Shown: positions 1 through 9,486 of the stretch, piece by piece
Layout of the letters: each line of letters starts with the position of its first letter
Position numbering within the stretch: the stretch's first letter is position 1
Assembly: GCF_000003815.2 (NCBI RefSeq)
Contig: NC_049993.1
Span: 7,407,875 to 7,429,912, forward strand
Direction of reading: 5' to 3'
Source: Branchiostoma floridae
Lineage: Eukaryota; Chordata; Leptocardii; Amphioxiformes; Branchiostomatidae
Length of the DNA: 22,038 bases
Notes under the pieces: model-generated
Told to the model about the DNA's origin: nothing
The model's database searches: none
Seen by the model: the letters and a program-made list of their open reading frames with translations, nothing else
Program-made: the position numbers and the translations under genes

Positions 1-30
1 TGTACGTGGCAATAAATTTTACATTTTCAG

Positions 31-120
31 TTTGAAGGACGACTTGATGATACCTTCAAAAGCTGTGTTGAATTTGAAATAAGGACTGCTAAAGTTGAAT
101 GGTTTCCAAACTATTTATAA
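31..120 (+). CDS. Candidate terminal exon of an upstream gene
   Basis: A pyrimidine-rich acceptor (ACATTTTCAG, ending at 30) is followed by 29 open codons and a TAA at 118-120. The peptide begins FEGRLDDTFKSCVEFEIRTA and ends WFPNYL. No good donor lies inside it, so it reads best as the last coding exon of a plus-strand gene extending to the left. I do not recognise the peptide. No canonical AATAAA follows nearby; AATAAC and AATAAT occur at about 225-252. It could also be a chance open stretch. Confidence 0.4.
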   Translation, partial: FEGRLDDTFKSCVEFEIRTAKVEWFPNYL

Positions 121-527
121 AAATTGATGAAATGCAAGACACACCAAAATTGTTGAATTCAATCAGCCACGCAGGATGCTGTGCAGTCTTATTTCCTTTC
201 TTTGCCCTAGTTATGCATTCGAGTGAATAACTGTGTCTCATTAGATCAATAATGTTGATGTATTTCTGTGTGTAGCAGTTATTGTTTCAGAAATATTGAT
301 TGACAGTGTTTTCTGGATGAAAGTAATAATGCCCAAGGCAACTCACGACTCATGCAAAACTATCCCACATCGGATGCACATGTATGTTAGCCTGGTGTCT
401 CAGGTTTTACCAGGAGAGGTCTAACTAGATATAGAGAATACCTGCACAATTCCAATTTTATGTACACGAGCCTGCAGGATAATGCAGGTGATTTGTCATC
501 TGTTTTATTCTTCTGTTCCTCCCACAG
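121..527. other. Non-coding, nothing recognised
   Basis: AT-rich sequence between the two candidate left-edge exons. I see no repeat, RNA gene or convincing open frame. It is either 3' UTR plus intergenic DNA or an intron, depending on which candidate exons are real. Confidence 0.5.
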
Positions 528-577
528 TATCTGCTGGATGCCCCAGTGAGACTGACCCTGTCCAATGTGCTGAACAA
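528..577 (+). CDS. Candidate internal exon of an unidentified gene
   Basis: A strong acceptor (TTCTTCTGTTCCTCCCACAG, 508-527) and a perfect donor (GTAAGTG from 578) frame 50 bp. Two frames are open. Phase 0 gives YLLDAPVRLTLSNVLN with two bases over; another gives SAGCPSETDPVQCAEQ. The splice signals are better than those around most chance open stretches here. However, it follows a stop-containing candidate exon and precedes the start codon at 2316, so its parent transcript is unclear. It could be an alternative exon of the upstream gene, or part of a gene whose next exon lies in the gap at 852-951. Confidence 0.4.
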
Positions 578-851
578 GTAAGTGTGATTACAGTCTCCAT
601 GTCTCCATTTGACAGCATTGATCCTAGGATCTGAGAACCCAGCAACAAGATAGTCTTTTCATACCTCTGACATTTAGCTTCGTGTTTCCTGAAAGAAATG
701 GTTTTATCACACACGTAGCAGGGGTAGTCCATTGGTTGAGTGACCCTGCCTCTGGACCAAGGTGTTCATATCTCTGGACCAATATTTCATCCTCCTAGAA
801 AGGTTCTGTTCTTCGGACGGGACATTAAGTCATGGTCTACTGTACATGTGC

Positions 852-951
852 NNNNNNNNNNNNNNNNNNNNNNNNNNNNNNNNNNNNNNNNNNNNNNNNN
901 NNNNNNNNNNNNNNNNNNNNNNNNNNNNNNNNNNNNNNNNNNNNNNNNNNN
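852..951. other. Assembly gap (100 N)
   Basis: Exactly 100 undetermined bases, probably a placeholder of unknown true length. Its right edge coincides with the start of a long inverted repeat, a structure that often breaks assemblies. Confidence 0.95.
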
Positions 952-1085
952 CTGGAAAAATCGTAGAAATGTACAAATCCAGAGGAGTAAGCCGGCCAGA
1001 GGAATATAACCGGCCAGGGAAGTCGCGTATAGTTCCCCGGCCGGTTATATTCCTCTCTATTTGTTCCATTTCTACGATTTTCCAG
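952..1085. repeat. Long imperfect palindrome (fold-back element)
   Basis: The left arm starts CTGGAAAAATCGTAGAAATG and the right arm ends CATTTCTACGATTTTCCAG, its near-exact reverse complement. The inner arms pair through GAGGAATATAACCGGCC with GGCCGGTTATATTCCTC, around a centre at about 1021-1032. The left arm carries an extra partial copy of the GCCGGCCAGAGG segment, so the arms differ in length. This resembles a fold-back or MITE-type element whose left outer part may extend into the gap. No target-site duplication can be read because the left flank is missing. Confidence 0.8.
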
Positions 1086-1284
1086 CGATTCGGAGTCTGG
1101 TAGAGACTAATGTACGCTATGACATTCATAACAGTCTCTTCACACACTGAATTTCATTCAATCATTTACAGATGTTGGATGGCTCTCTCCTTCGGGTAGC
1201 AATGTGTTCTTAACAAAAAAAGGGGAAATGTCCACATGTGGTCAATAATGACCATTTTCCTGTATTGGTCTATAAAACAACACA

Positions 1285-1921
1285 TTCTTGTTCTTGTTCT
1301 TGTTCTTGTACTGTGCAACACCCCTAGTTTGTTGGGGCAAACCACACAGGGCGTAGTGCTGTTGTGTTATTGGCTGTTCCTTAGATGTTGTAATGCCTCT
1401 TCCTTAAACTTAGTGGGGTTAGCTTGGAGTGTGGTAGAGTATGGTAATGTATTCCAATCTGTGGCAGTTCTTGGGAAAAATGAATATTTGAGGCAGTCTT
1501 TGTTAGTCTTAATGGGTTTATATGAATTTGGATGATTGTGTCGGGATTGCCTAGGGTTCAGCTGCAAGTAATGATCGACCGGTAGGGCTAGGAGGTCATA
1601 TCTAGATTTTTGGAGGATGGTGAGTCTGTTTGCTGTTCTTCTGTTTTTGAGAGTATCCCAACCCAGGTCTGAAACTAGTTTAGAAACGCTTGTCTGAGAA
1701 TTTGGACAGTTCGGGACGTTTGAAACAAATCTGGCTGCTCTGTTTTGGACCGACTCGAGTTTGGCAATGTGGTCTTTGTGATAAGGATCCCAAGCTGCAC
1801 AGGCATATTCAAGGTGGGGTCTAACCAGGCTACTGTAGGCTTTTTGTTTGATCTTTTTGGGGCAGTCATATAAATTGCTATACTTGGATGAAAATTGTTT
1901 AGGTTCAGACCTGATTCTCAT
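1285..1921 (-). mobile_element. 5'-truncated CR1/L2-like non-LTR retrotransposon
   Basis: Minus-strand retroelement remnant. The end of a reverse transcriptase reading frame (stop at 1367-1369) is followed by about 60 bp of 3' UTR and a tail of four CAAGAA units on the minus strand (TTCTTG x4 at 1285-1308). A short tandem-repeat tail in place of poly(A) is typical of the CR1/L2 group. Similarity to the family fades above about 1880, so the 5' part is missing, as is usual for copies truncated during target-primed reverse transcription. It is unrelated to the surrounding plus-strand genes. Confidence 0.8.
1367..1921 (-). pseudogene. Reverse transcriptase C-terminal fragment
   Basis: An uninterrupted 184-codon frame. 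Residues about 31-47 read LVRPHLEYACAAWDPY, followed by a LESVQNRAARFV segment. This is the hallmark thumb/C-terminal region downstream of the polymerase palm in CR1, L2 and Jockey-type reverse transcriptases. The later LGWDTLKNRR and a conserved W-N-x-L-P near the end (DWNTLP) also fit. The palm domain with its catalytic Asp-Asp pair and the endonuclease domain are absent, so the copy cannot be autonomous. The first 20 or so residues look non-homologous and are probably flanking DNA. The lack of stop codons suggests a fairly young insertion. Confidence 0.85.
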
Positions 1922-2312
1922 TTTTCCTGTACCTAAAACATTAACAGATGATTTTTTTCTGTGCGTGCAGTAAATCCCCTCTCAAAATGATAATTTAGCA
2001 TTGCATACTATACAAGTATACTATTGGAAAGCTGGTGCTATCATATCAGAGTCTTAGCAACAAGTTATGGGCGTGGCTCATTCGGTTGCTATGGACGTCT
2101 TTGGTTGTAACCACTTCCAAACGCAATTTCACTATTTCGCTGTCAAGATCTATTGTAGGAGATGAAAAGGGGCTTGCTTTGCCTTTTTCATTGGATATGA
2201 TATTTTTTACATAATTTGGTTGACCAGTTTTCATACACGTGTATATTTTGCAAGTTTATGAGAAACCGGCGAGACGACACGGTCTGTTGCGGTCCAGCCG
2301 TCAGAAAAATAA
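1922..2312 (+). promoter_or_regulatory. Promoter and 5' UTR region of the main gene
   Basis: The region ahead of the start codon at 2316. GC content rises near the start. A GGGCGTGGC box lies at about 2069, a GGTTGCTATGG sequence at about 2085 and a CG-containing stretch from about 2260. No TATA box is evident, which would suit a broadly expressed TATA-less gene. The transcription start cannot be fixed from sequence alone. Confidence 0.45.
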
Positions 2313-2323
2313 AAGATGGCGGC
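2313..2323 (+). promoter_or_regulatory. YY1-type box overlapping the start codon
   Basis: AAGATGGCGGC matches the established YY1 consensus exactly, and its ATG is the start codon at 2316. YY1 boxes at transcription or translation starts in this orientation are common in housekeeping genes. It supports the start choice and also supplies a good Kozak context (AAGATGG). Confidence 0.7.
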
Positions 2324-2414
2324 GTGTCGTGAGACGTCGCTGTCCAATATTCTCGTGGAAGAGTTTGAAAAATGGCGAGAGGAGACACAGGACGACTCGA
2401 TTTTCCTTCTTGAG
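2316..2414 (+). CDS. RWD-domain gene exon 1 (UBE2Q-like, tentative)
   Basis: The first coding exon holds 33 codons beginning MAACRETSLSNILVEEFEKW and ending in FLLE, with donor GAG|GTAAAG and phase 0. The region is amphipathic and acidic with no signal peptide, so a cytosolic or nuclear protein is likely. The start is chosen because this is the first in-frame ATG, has a strong Kozak context and overlaps a YY1 box. Together with exons 2 and 3 it would form the N-terminal RWD-like domain. RWD domains share the ubiquitin-conjugating (E2) fold without catalytic function and usually mediate protein binding. Gene identity is inferred from overall layout, not from a strong signature. Confidence 0.8.
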
Positions 2415-3358
2415 GTAAAGTAGAACATTTGTTGCTTCAAACTGTGTGACTCACATGGGATGTTCTAGTGTAGTTTGATTGAAAACGGCGGCGTGCTTGC
2501 ACCGCTTTTGCCCGTGCAAGAACAACGGTGACTGCACCAAGATATCGCTTTAAAATCATCCCTGTTCGTGTCACATTAACGCGAAAATGTTTCTATGAGC
2601 CATCCAACTCCTGACGTGTCCAACTGGTGGGTATATTATTTTATCTGAACCGTTCTTGGTGTTGTTTTATCATTCTCCGCCCTGTTGTAATCTTTGCAAT
2701 TTGGTTTCTTCCTGTATGGAAATGTGGGTCAAAAAGTAGGCGAACCATAATTCACGTTCAGTCTGCATTCACCACACGTTTCCTTCCTTCCTGCCAACTC
2801 TACCTGTTTCCAGAGGATGTGTTGAACGTGGGAACCACGCGCTTGTGGACATGACATCACGACTGACGGAATTCTGTCAGATGTCTTTACCGTCTGTAGA
2901 ACAGATGTGGCGACTTGACTCAAGACTTCCTCACGTCCCTTGAATAAAACACAAATAGTATTTCGACACACTTTCACTTATTTTGGGTTAAACATACTGA
3001 AAAAAAGCGGCTTATCTAGAAATGAAATCACGGAAGAGAAAATTCGGTTTACAGTGAAACTGTCGTCTTTTCCCCCTATCTGGTAATATGCTAAAGCTCT
3101 CCAACACAAAACAATGTTATTCAGCTGTCAGTACAGCCCACAAGTTAATATTGACCCTTATGTCAACTCCAGGAAAAATACATATGATGAATATTTCCAT
3201 GCACATAGAGAATATTATCAATTTTCTAACAAAGTGCCCTGTACTAACCGTTCCAAAAATTGTGATTATTAGAATTTAAAGAATAATAATCGATGTATTT
3301 TGAAAGAGAAGTTGTGAATGTTTTGATATTTGAGAATTGACATCTGTCTACATTACAT
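2415..3358. other. Intron 1, 5' part
   Basis: No convincing exon. A small hairpin (CTTGCAC paired with GTGCAAG) lies at about 2490-2520. The remainder is unremarkable. Confidence 0.5.
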
Positions 3359-3582
3359 ATCAATTTTCTTTTATCCTTTGAAAAACATTGAGGGGGAGTT
3401 TCTTTTAAAAAAATTCCAATTTATTTCATTCATCATTGTAATATTTATGCAGAATGTTTTGATTTTCAACATCAATTTTCTTTTATCCCTTGAAAACAAT
3501 TGAGGGGGAGTTTCTTTTTAAAAAACTTCCGGTTTATTTCATTTATCATATAATATTTATGCAAAATGTTTGATTTTCTACA
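3359..3582. repeat. Tandem duplication, 2 x about 112 bp
   Basis: Unit 1 (3359-3470) and unit 2 (3471-about 3582) both begin ATCAATTTTCTTTTATCC. Both contain TTGAGGGGGAGTTTCTTTT, and later a TAATATTTATGC stretch followed by AATGTTT and GATTTTC. They differ by scattered substitutions and small indels. It is non-coding and lies within intron 1. Confidence 0.9.
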
Positions 3583-3816
3583 TTTCAACATTTGAGAGGA
3601 ATTATACAGCACAAAGCACCACAGATAAAATGGTTGCTAATAATAGACTTGCATCAGTGCCAGGCATTACCTTAGGCTTTAAGTGCTCCTTCTAGCAGAC
3701 AAAAGTCCTAAAAGCTCCCAGTTACAGTGTAATTCTACTAATTGCACATGCTCTGGAAGACATCTTGAATTTTTTAGTCATTAAATTTGCAGATCTTTGC
3801 AAATTTTTGCAGTGTT

Positions 3817-4296
3817 CAGGGGTGCCTAAGCATTTGCATAAATGTTATGAGATTCACTCAAATTTTATGACAAATGCACAATGCGCACAGGTATGAACTA
3901 TTATGCAAAAACGTACAAACCAAATGTGATGCACACTAACCTTACGAAATATGCACAAACCCTATGCGCAAACCAGGGACTGCCGCTACGTTGGGAGAAG
4001 GCATGTTTCTGAGCATTTCTGCCCATGATATTTCTATTCCAAAGCATTGATGGACATATATACCATCGTGAAGATGTATTTGATAGCCTGTGAGCTACTC
4101 TTTTGCTTCATTTTGACGTATCACATTGTATTTTCTGCCCCAGTCTGCATAAGGTTCATGCATGTCACATACATTGTAAGATTTGTGCATGTCACATAAG
4201 GTTTGCAAGTTTTTGCATAGCCATTTGTGCGTTTAAACTTTTTCATAAGATTTGTCCAAATTTCATGTAATACGTGGAAATGCTTAGGCACCCCTG
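3817..4296. mobile_element. MITE with perfect 19-bp TIRs (hAT-like)
   Basis: The left end reads CAGGGGTGCCTAAGCATTT, and the right end is its exact reverse complement, giving 480 bp in total. A CAGGGG start is characteristic of hAT-superfamily termini. The flanking 8-mers GCAGTGTT and GTATTCTC agree at only half the positions, so a target-site duplication is not demonstrated. Behind each terminus lie many CATAAG/CTTATG and TGCACAAA/TTTGTGCA repeats in opposite orientations, which may be subterminal transposase-binding sites. There is no coding capacity, so it would be non-autonomous. Confidence 0.8.
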
Positions 4297-5020
4297 GTAT
4301 TCTCCAAAGAAAAAGCTACTGCCCTGGGCTGGTTCATTACTTAGCCTAGATGTGCACCAAGGGAGCACAGATACTGATAGATCTATGGTCTATACACTCT
4401 TCATTTATTAGTCACAATTCAGGTCATACTGGTTGTTATCAGGTGAATGAAGATCATGATTTAAATTCATTTACCTGAGAACAACAGAACATTGCAATTT
4501 TGTGTGCTGCTTGTAGCAAGACTAAAATAAAAAAGCATGATCAAATTAGAGTTAAACTTTGAATACTGTCAAGTCTATCGTACAATGCATTTGTAAACTA
4601 TATATAGTGATAACATTAGCAAGGACTGTCTTTTCATTTTATCATATCTGATATCTTTTTGGCTAATTGATGGAAAGCCATTTCTGGCCTCGTTATGTCA
4701 AGCTTGAAGATGAATAATTTATTGCTCATTAAAGAGTGCAGGAAGTTTGAAGTGTAGCCAACATTTTAATGAGAAACCCTTGATGGGATAGACCAAGCTA
4801 CAGACTTGGAGAAAATCCTCCTTTTTTGGTCAAAGTTTCCAGACTGTCCAGATTCCTGGAAGACAGAAAATACCCACGTATACTTTTTTGTATCAAATGA
4901 CATGTTTTTCCTTACATGTATCTTTACCCATATCCTGGTTGAAATGTTCCTAATGTATTCTAAGATTTCTATGGCAGCTCAGGAAACTATGTAAGTAAAT
5001 GTGAAGGGAATCTGATTCCA
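4297..5020. other. Intron 1, middle part
   Basis: AT-rich sequence between two MITEs. I see no exon or RNA gene. A short open frame at 4806-4994 lacks codon or homology support. Confidence 0.5.
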
Positions 5021-5030
5021 CCCTTTAGGC

Positions 5031-5633
5031 GGGAACGGGTTTTCTGCGCGTTAAAAATCTGCGCGCGCGTTAAAAATCTGCGCGTTAAAAAATTAAGTTG
5101 TGCATTTAGAAATTCTTAGGCAGAAAAATGTGACCCCATTATATGATTTTACATCTGTTACCTGAATTTTTGGTTTGAAAAGCCCCTAATTTTTAGGTCC
5201 CTTGGGAATAGGCTAATTTGCATATCCAGAAGATTTCAAAATCACTTGAATAAGACACAAATACATGGAAAAATTACTAGTGTAAGGCTTTATATCATAA
5301 GATATAACTGCTTGAGGCTTTTTTCCATTCTACAAGCTTCATTTCATCTTTTCTCAAGCAGATTGTTTCACATGCAAATATCAACCTTTGTTGCGCGTTA
5401 AAACTTAATGTCTAAAAATCACTTTAAAACTCCTGGAAAGGGATATTTGTACTCTAGAATGCAACAAGATGATACTTAATTTCATTTTGTGTTATCTTCT
5501 TCAAGCTTTTAAGTTTAAAACTGCAAAAAAGTTTTCAAATCCCCAGGGAATCAGCTAATTTGCATATTTTAACGCGCATGTTTTTAACGCGCAAGTTTTA
5601 ACACGCAAATTTTAACGCGCACAAAACCCCAAC
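5031..5633. mobile_element. MITE with TGCGCGTTAAAA subterminal arrays
   Basis: The left end reads GGGAACGGGTTTTCTGCGCG. Read inward, the right end is GGGGTTGGGGTTTTGTGCGC, giving an imperfect TIR. The left side carries three and the right side four copies of a (T)GCGCGTTAAAA-type motif in inverted orientation, and one more copy lies at about 5392. Direct repeats CCCTTTAGGC flank it at 5021-5030 and 5634-5643. This is a target-site duplication of 8-10 bp; its exact length is ambiguous because terminal C residues merge with the element end. The interior holds two direct GCTAATTTGCATAT copies. No transposase is present. The superfamily is unclear: hAT, P, Merlin and MuDR all fit 8-10 bp duplications. 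Confidence 0.85.
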
Positions 5634-5643
5634 CCCTTTAGGC

Positions 5644-6493
5644 AGTACTGAATGAGAGTGGCGGACAGACTGTCTGAGGCAGGGAATAAGTCTGCTATCT
5701 TTCCGGTCAGATAACTGAAGTACATTTAGCACATTGACAACACAGTCTATTTCTTGGGGAATTACTGTAAAATAGACAAAACATGGGCTATGACTAAGAA
5801 ATTGGAAAAATCAGCCTAATAAGTAATATAGATCATATTTGTATATGAGAATATCATACGGTAAATGAGTTGAAGACAAATTGAAAAAAATAACTTCTTT
5901 TGTTAGACCAGAAGAGGTTGCAGAATAGTTAGGCACATTAGTTTGTACAGACATAACAATGACATTGAGACACCTTGACATTGAGATACGCTTGATTTGC
6001 AGACAAAAACATAGTGGTGACTGGTGACAGACACCCTTTTCTTATATTTCTACTAGTAATATATCATTTCATATTGCACCTAAGGCAATGTAGGAATGGT
6101 CTGTTCGGTTTGCTGTGTTGTGTGTCTGCTCAACGGATAGTCCTGTATGAAAGGAATTGATGTCAAGGATACAGGATCTAAAAGAAGCTGCTGCCATGCT
6201 ATGTGCAAAGCCTACATGTTTAATCGACTATACAGACACGCATACAAAGCTCATATTAATGCCACACCACTTTCTTCGGTAATAACATAAGAGAAGTGAG
6301 GGCCAACACCTGCTCTGAGCATCATCATCCGTGTTTTATCGCTCAAGCCTCCAGCTATGACTGACGCAAAAGGATTTGATGACGTCTGTAGCCCAGAAAG
6401 TGCTCAACAGTTCTAGTGAGCTCGACAGGTGTTTATGAATGCTTCAGGCGATGCCGTGAGTTGGATAGATTTTGACTGTCCTGTGTTTTTCAG
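5644..6493. other. Intron 1, 3' part
   Basis: Nothing recognised except the acceptor of exon 2 at the end (CTGTGTTTTTCAG). Confidence 0.5.
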
Positions 6494-6575
6494 GCTGGTA
6501 TGGATGAGGATGAGTCTGGTGTGATGAACCTGTTGCTGGGTGGAGAGCATGAGTTCAGGCTGCGCTGTCCTCCAG
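6494..6575 (+). CDS. RWD-domain gene exon 2
   Basis: Acceptor TTTTTCAG|G, donor CCAG|GTAGGA. It enters in phase 0 and leaves with one base over. The peptide starts AGMDEDESGVMNLLLGGEHE and ends FRLRCPP. The FRLRCPP strand leads into the GYP of exon 3, resembling the RWD core where a beta strand precedes a conserved YP turn (compare the C-N-I-x-x-x-YP segment of UBE2Q proteins). Confidence 0.85.
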
Positions 6576-7017
6576 GTAGGAATGTATTGTCTTACAAAAG
6601 GTAGCTTGTAGTAAGTTGTACTATAAAGGCACCCCAATTGATTTAGATTTGGCTACTGTTGTTCACTTCCATCCATCAGTTTGCGTCTGACTGGTATTCT
6701 CATTGGTAGAGACATGGCCAACAGGGCTGTCTCCAGGACCCGTCCCTCCATCCTGGGGAGGAACTTGAGTACATAAAGTTGATGAAAATGTGTTCTCATA
6801 AGCTTCCAATGACAAGATGTTACAAGTTAAATCAACAACATTGGCTCCCAAACAATGAGCGGGACAGAAAAAATCTAAAGCTGAATACAGCCCTGGTGAC
6901 TGATGCAAGTTACTCTTCGAGATGTTTTTTTAAATAATAAAATCATGTATTGTAGAGATGAAAGTTAAGGATTGAAGTTTGATTGCACTTAAAGAAGATA
7001 CCTTATTTCTGTTTCAG
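6576..7017. other. Intron 2
   Basis: 442 bp without a recognised gene. At about 6846-6872 it contains GCTCCCAAACAATG followed by GGGACAGAAAAAA, closely resembling the start of the minisatellite at 19857. Confidence 0.6.
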
Positions 7018-7094
7018 GCTACCCTCACCATGAAGAGAACTTCTTTGTGGAGTCTCACTCTTCAGTCAGGATGTGGTGCAATGCTTTAAATGAG
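7018..7094 (+). CDS. RWD-domain gene exon 3
   Basis: Acceptor CTGTTTCAG, donor GAG|GTAAGG. It enters with one base carried over and leaves in phase 0. The peptide reads GYPHHEENFFVESHSSVRMW followed by CNALNE. The GYP turn followed by a strand with FFVES is the best RWD-like feature; UBE2Q1 and UBE2Q2 have SYP followed by a short strand ending in ES or DS at the equivalent place. The C-terminal helices of an RWD domain would be expected in the next exon, which is not found. Confidence 0.85.
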
Positions 7095-7638
7095 GTAAGG
7101 GACAAACCCCAAGTCTGGTAAATAGATGTAATATAGCCATGTATCTTATATCATATCATACATATTGTTTTATTACAAAAGTCTGATCACCAGAAGTCCA
7201 TGTTGTCACAAATTATGGTGCTCAAGATTCTGAACAGCGTTATTCTTAAAAAAATGTAAACTGATCACAATGATCAAAGGTAAAGCACATGAAGTCCAAA
7301 GTCTCTCGTATGAATTCATAACTCTAGGCAAAATGTATTGCCTTTTAAGTCAAAGATAGATGGTACAAGACAGTTGGAAGAAGACATTTTGTTGCTTACC
7401 ATGCATAATTGTTGTTAACACATCAGTAATGTTCTGTATATTAAAAACGTTCCCAGTATAACCTTATGAAAACAGTTTTTCCAGCAGCTTTGTCTTCTAG
7501 CATGATAGCTTTCAAATTAAACTTAAGTATTCTTTCTACTCTAAAACAGGCTATCAAATAAGCATTCAACAGTATCAAATCCTCATACTGTAACTAGGAT
7601 ATCCCAGGTGATTCTTTTGTCAATCTATCATTTAGATT
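7095..7638. other. Intron 3, before the first internal gap
   Basis: AT-rich intronic sequence with no recognisable exon, ending at the gap. Confidence 0.5.
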
Positions 7639-7738
7639 NNNNNNNNNNNNNNNNNNNNNNNNNNNNNNNNNNNNNNNNNNNNNNNNNNNNNNNNNNNNNN
7701 NNNNNNNNNNNNNNNNNNNNNNNNNNNNNNNNNNNNNN
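7639..7738. other. Assembly gap (100 N)
   Basis: 100 undetermined bases in the interval where an exon of the main gene is missing. Confidence 0.95.
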
Positions 7739-7853
7739 CTCAGAATCCCATTACCCGCTGTTTTTTGAAGATGTATGTAGACTTTATTCTCCTAAATGGT
7801 GGTGAAATCCTGATTAAAGCAAAGTCTTTGTTCCATGATCCATTCATTTCTAA

Positions 7854-8244
7854 GGCCTAGAAAAAATGCTGCTTCAGTCCTGAAAAACAAAGAAGGGTCA
7901 GTAGGTAGGGATTATCTTCCTTTTCTTGTAATTTTTTTCCAGGCTGGCCAGAACTATGGTGATACATTGTACATGTTTAATTTACAATACAGTTGAACAA
8001 AGTAGACTGAAATGCATAAGGACACTAAGTGTCTTTCAATGTCAAACTTTTATTTTGATTTAATGGATACATTTATTCTTCATTACATAGTACAAGGCTT
8101 AGCAGTGTTTTTATTTCAATAGGAAGCAGGCTGACTGAAAATTCTAAGTGGCTCCACTGCCCACCCCAAAAACAAAGTCTATGGTTGGCAGGTTTTTCTA
8201 GGGTAGGTAGGGAAACAGGAAACACAACTTTTTTTTCCTAGGCC
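7854..8244. mobile_element. Harbinger-like MITE with TAA target duplications
   Basis: The termini are GGCCTAGAAAAAA at the left and the inverse of GGCCTAGGAAAAAAAA at the right, flanked by TAA at 7851-7853 and 8245-8247. A 3-bp TWA duplication with GG-starting inverted repeats is the established PIF/Harbinger pattern. Inner arms also pair imperfectly (GGTAGGTAGGG near both ends). At 391 bp it has no coding capacity and would need a transposase in trans. A related half copy lies at 18302. Confidence 0.75.
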
Positions 8245-8627
8245 TAACTGCCTTCAAAGCTTCATCAATAGCTCTTCCACCAGACTGGCCACAAATGGAG
8301 GCTCAGACATCTTGACCTTGATACTTACTTGTGAATGAAAAGTAGGCAGCGGCTGCCTTTAACAAGGAGAGGTTATTCTTCTGACTTAAAATATAGATTA
8401 AGAGAAAGAAAGGCATGCATAATTGGTGGAGAGCGGAAAGCTCCATGAAATTGGAAAGATATAGCTTGGCTTTCTTCAGATTTTGAATCCGCCCCATCAG
8501 AGAGATAAGTAATCAGCAATCTTAATGTCCTTTATGATTGTTTACAATTGGTCCTGTTACTGTTAGCCACAGAAGGATGAACTTGTTGTTTCTGTCTTTT
8601 ACATAGTAGCCTCCCCGGGGCACCTAA
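8245..8627. other. Intron 3, between MITE and second gap
   Basis: No exon recognised. The last bases before the gap (GGGGCACCTAA) resemble the GTGCACCTAATCCC next to the gap at 20551. Confidence 0.5.
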
Positions 8628-8835
8628 NNNNNNNNNNNNNNNNNNNNNNNNNNNNNNNNNNNNNNNNNNNNNNNNNNNNNNNNNNNNNNNNNNNNNNNNN
8701 NNNNNNNNNNNNNNNNNNNNNNNNNNNNNNNNNNNNNNNNNNNNNNNNNNNNNNNNNNNNNNNNNNNNNNNNNNNNNNNNNNNNNNNNNNNNNNNNNNNN
8801 NNNNNNNNNNNNNNNNNNNNNNNNNNNNNNNNNNN
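8628..8835. other. Assembly gap (208 N)
   Basis: 208 undetermined bases, so the size was probably estimated from read pairs. It lies in the interval where an exon of the main gene is missing. Confidence 0.95.
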
Positions 8836-9486
8836 TATAAATGGTACTTTTCTGTTGTTAAAGCGATGGAAGTGGTTTCATACAAATAATATTTGTAGAT
8901 GTTGTCTCCATTTTTTTATTTTACTAGGCTTACAGCTGAATACAAATATAAACATATATTTCTTATATACATCAGTAGTCTGTGGAATTATAAATCATCA
9001 TCATAGAAAGGTCTCAAAATGCTTCTATATCTATATTCTGTACAATGGTACTATCACCATAGATCTATTGCTTACTTGCATAAGGCGAGTCCTTCCAGTC
9101 TCGAGTCTTATAGATCTACATAAGTCTCTTAACTCCCTTACACATGTGGTGTGTCAAAAGAATCTTTTTATCTGGATTGTCACTCTTACAGTGTCAATAT
9201 GGAATGGAAAGTAGCCACAATCAGCCCAGCTTCATTTGTGTCCTGTTGTATCTGCTCTATGGAGTGTGTTTGATCATGTGGATCAATGGGAGACCAGTAG
9301 AGCCGAGAGGAATGCAGGGGCAGGTAGACTGGCCCTGCTAATTTGGACAAGTGCAGCATTGATTTTCCCGTGGTGGTAACGAAGGCTGCATGTTAAACGG
9401 CTCTTCAATGACGGGCTTCACGCGTCTTGGCACGTTCCACTTCTGCGGTGTCAAATCCTTGTGTGGCTGATATCATTGGTAGGCAT
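8836..9486. other. Intron 3, with a GC-richer island
   Basis: AT-rich up to about 9200. From about 9280 to 9480 it is clearly GC-richer, yet no frame gives a convincing exon. A 23-bp segment (9301-9323) has AG and GT borders and the right length modulo three for the missing exon, but its acceptor lacks a pyrimidine tract. Confidence 0.4.

Noticed and set aside
8855-9214. 119-codon plus-strand frame
   Set aside because: Hydrophobic, AT-driven composition, no conserved motif, starts beside a gap and has no splice support.
9301-9323. A 23-bp mini-exon that would fix the phase between exons 3 and 4
   Set aside because: The acceptor lacks a pyrimidine tract, and the peptide is far too short to complete an RWD domain. 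Kept only as a weak possibility.
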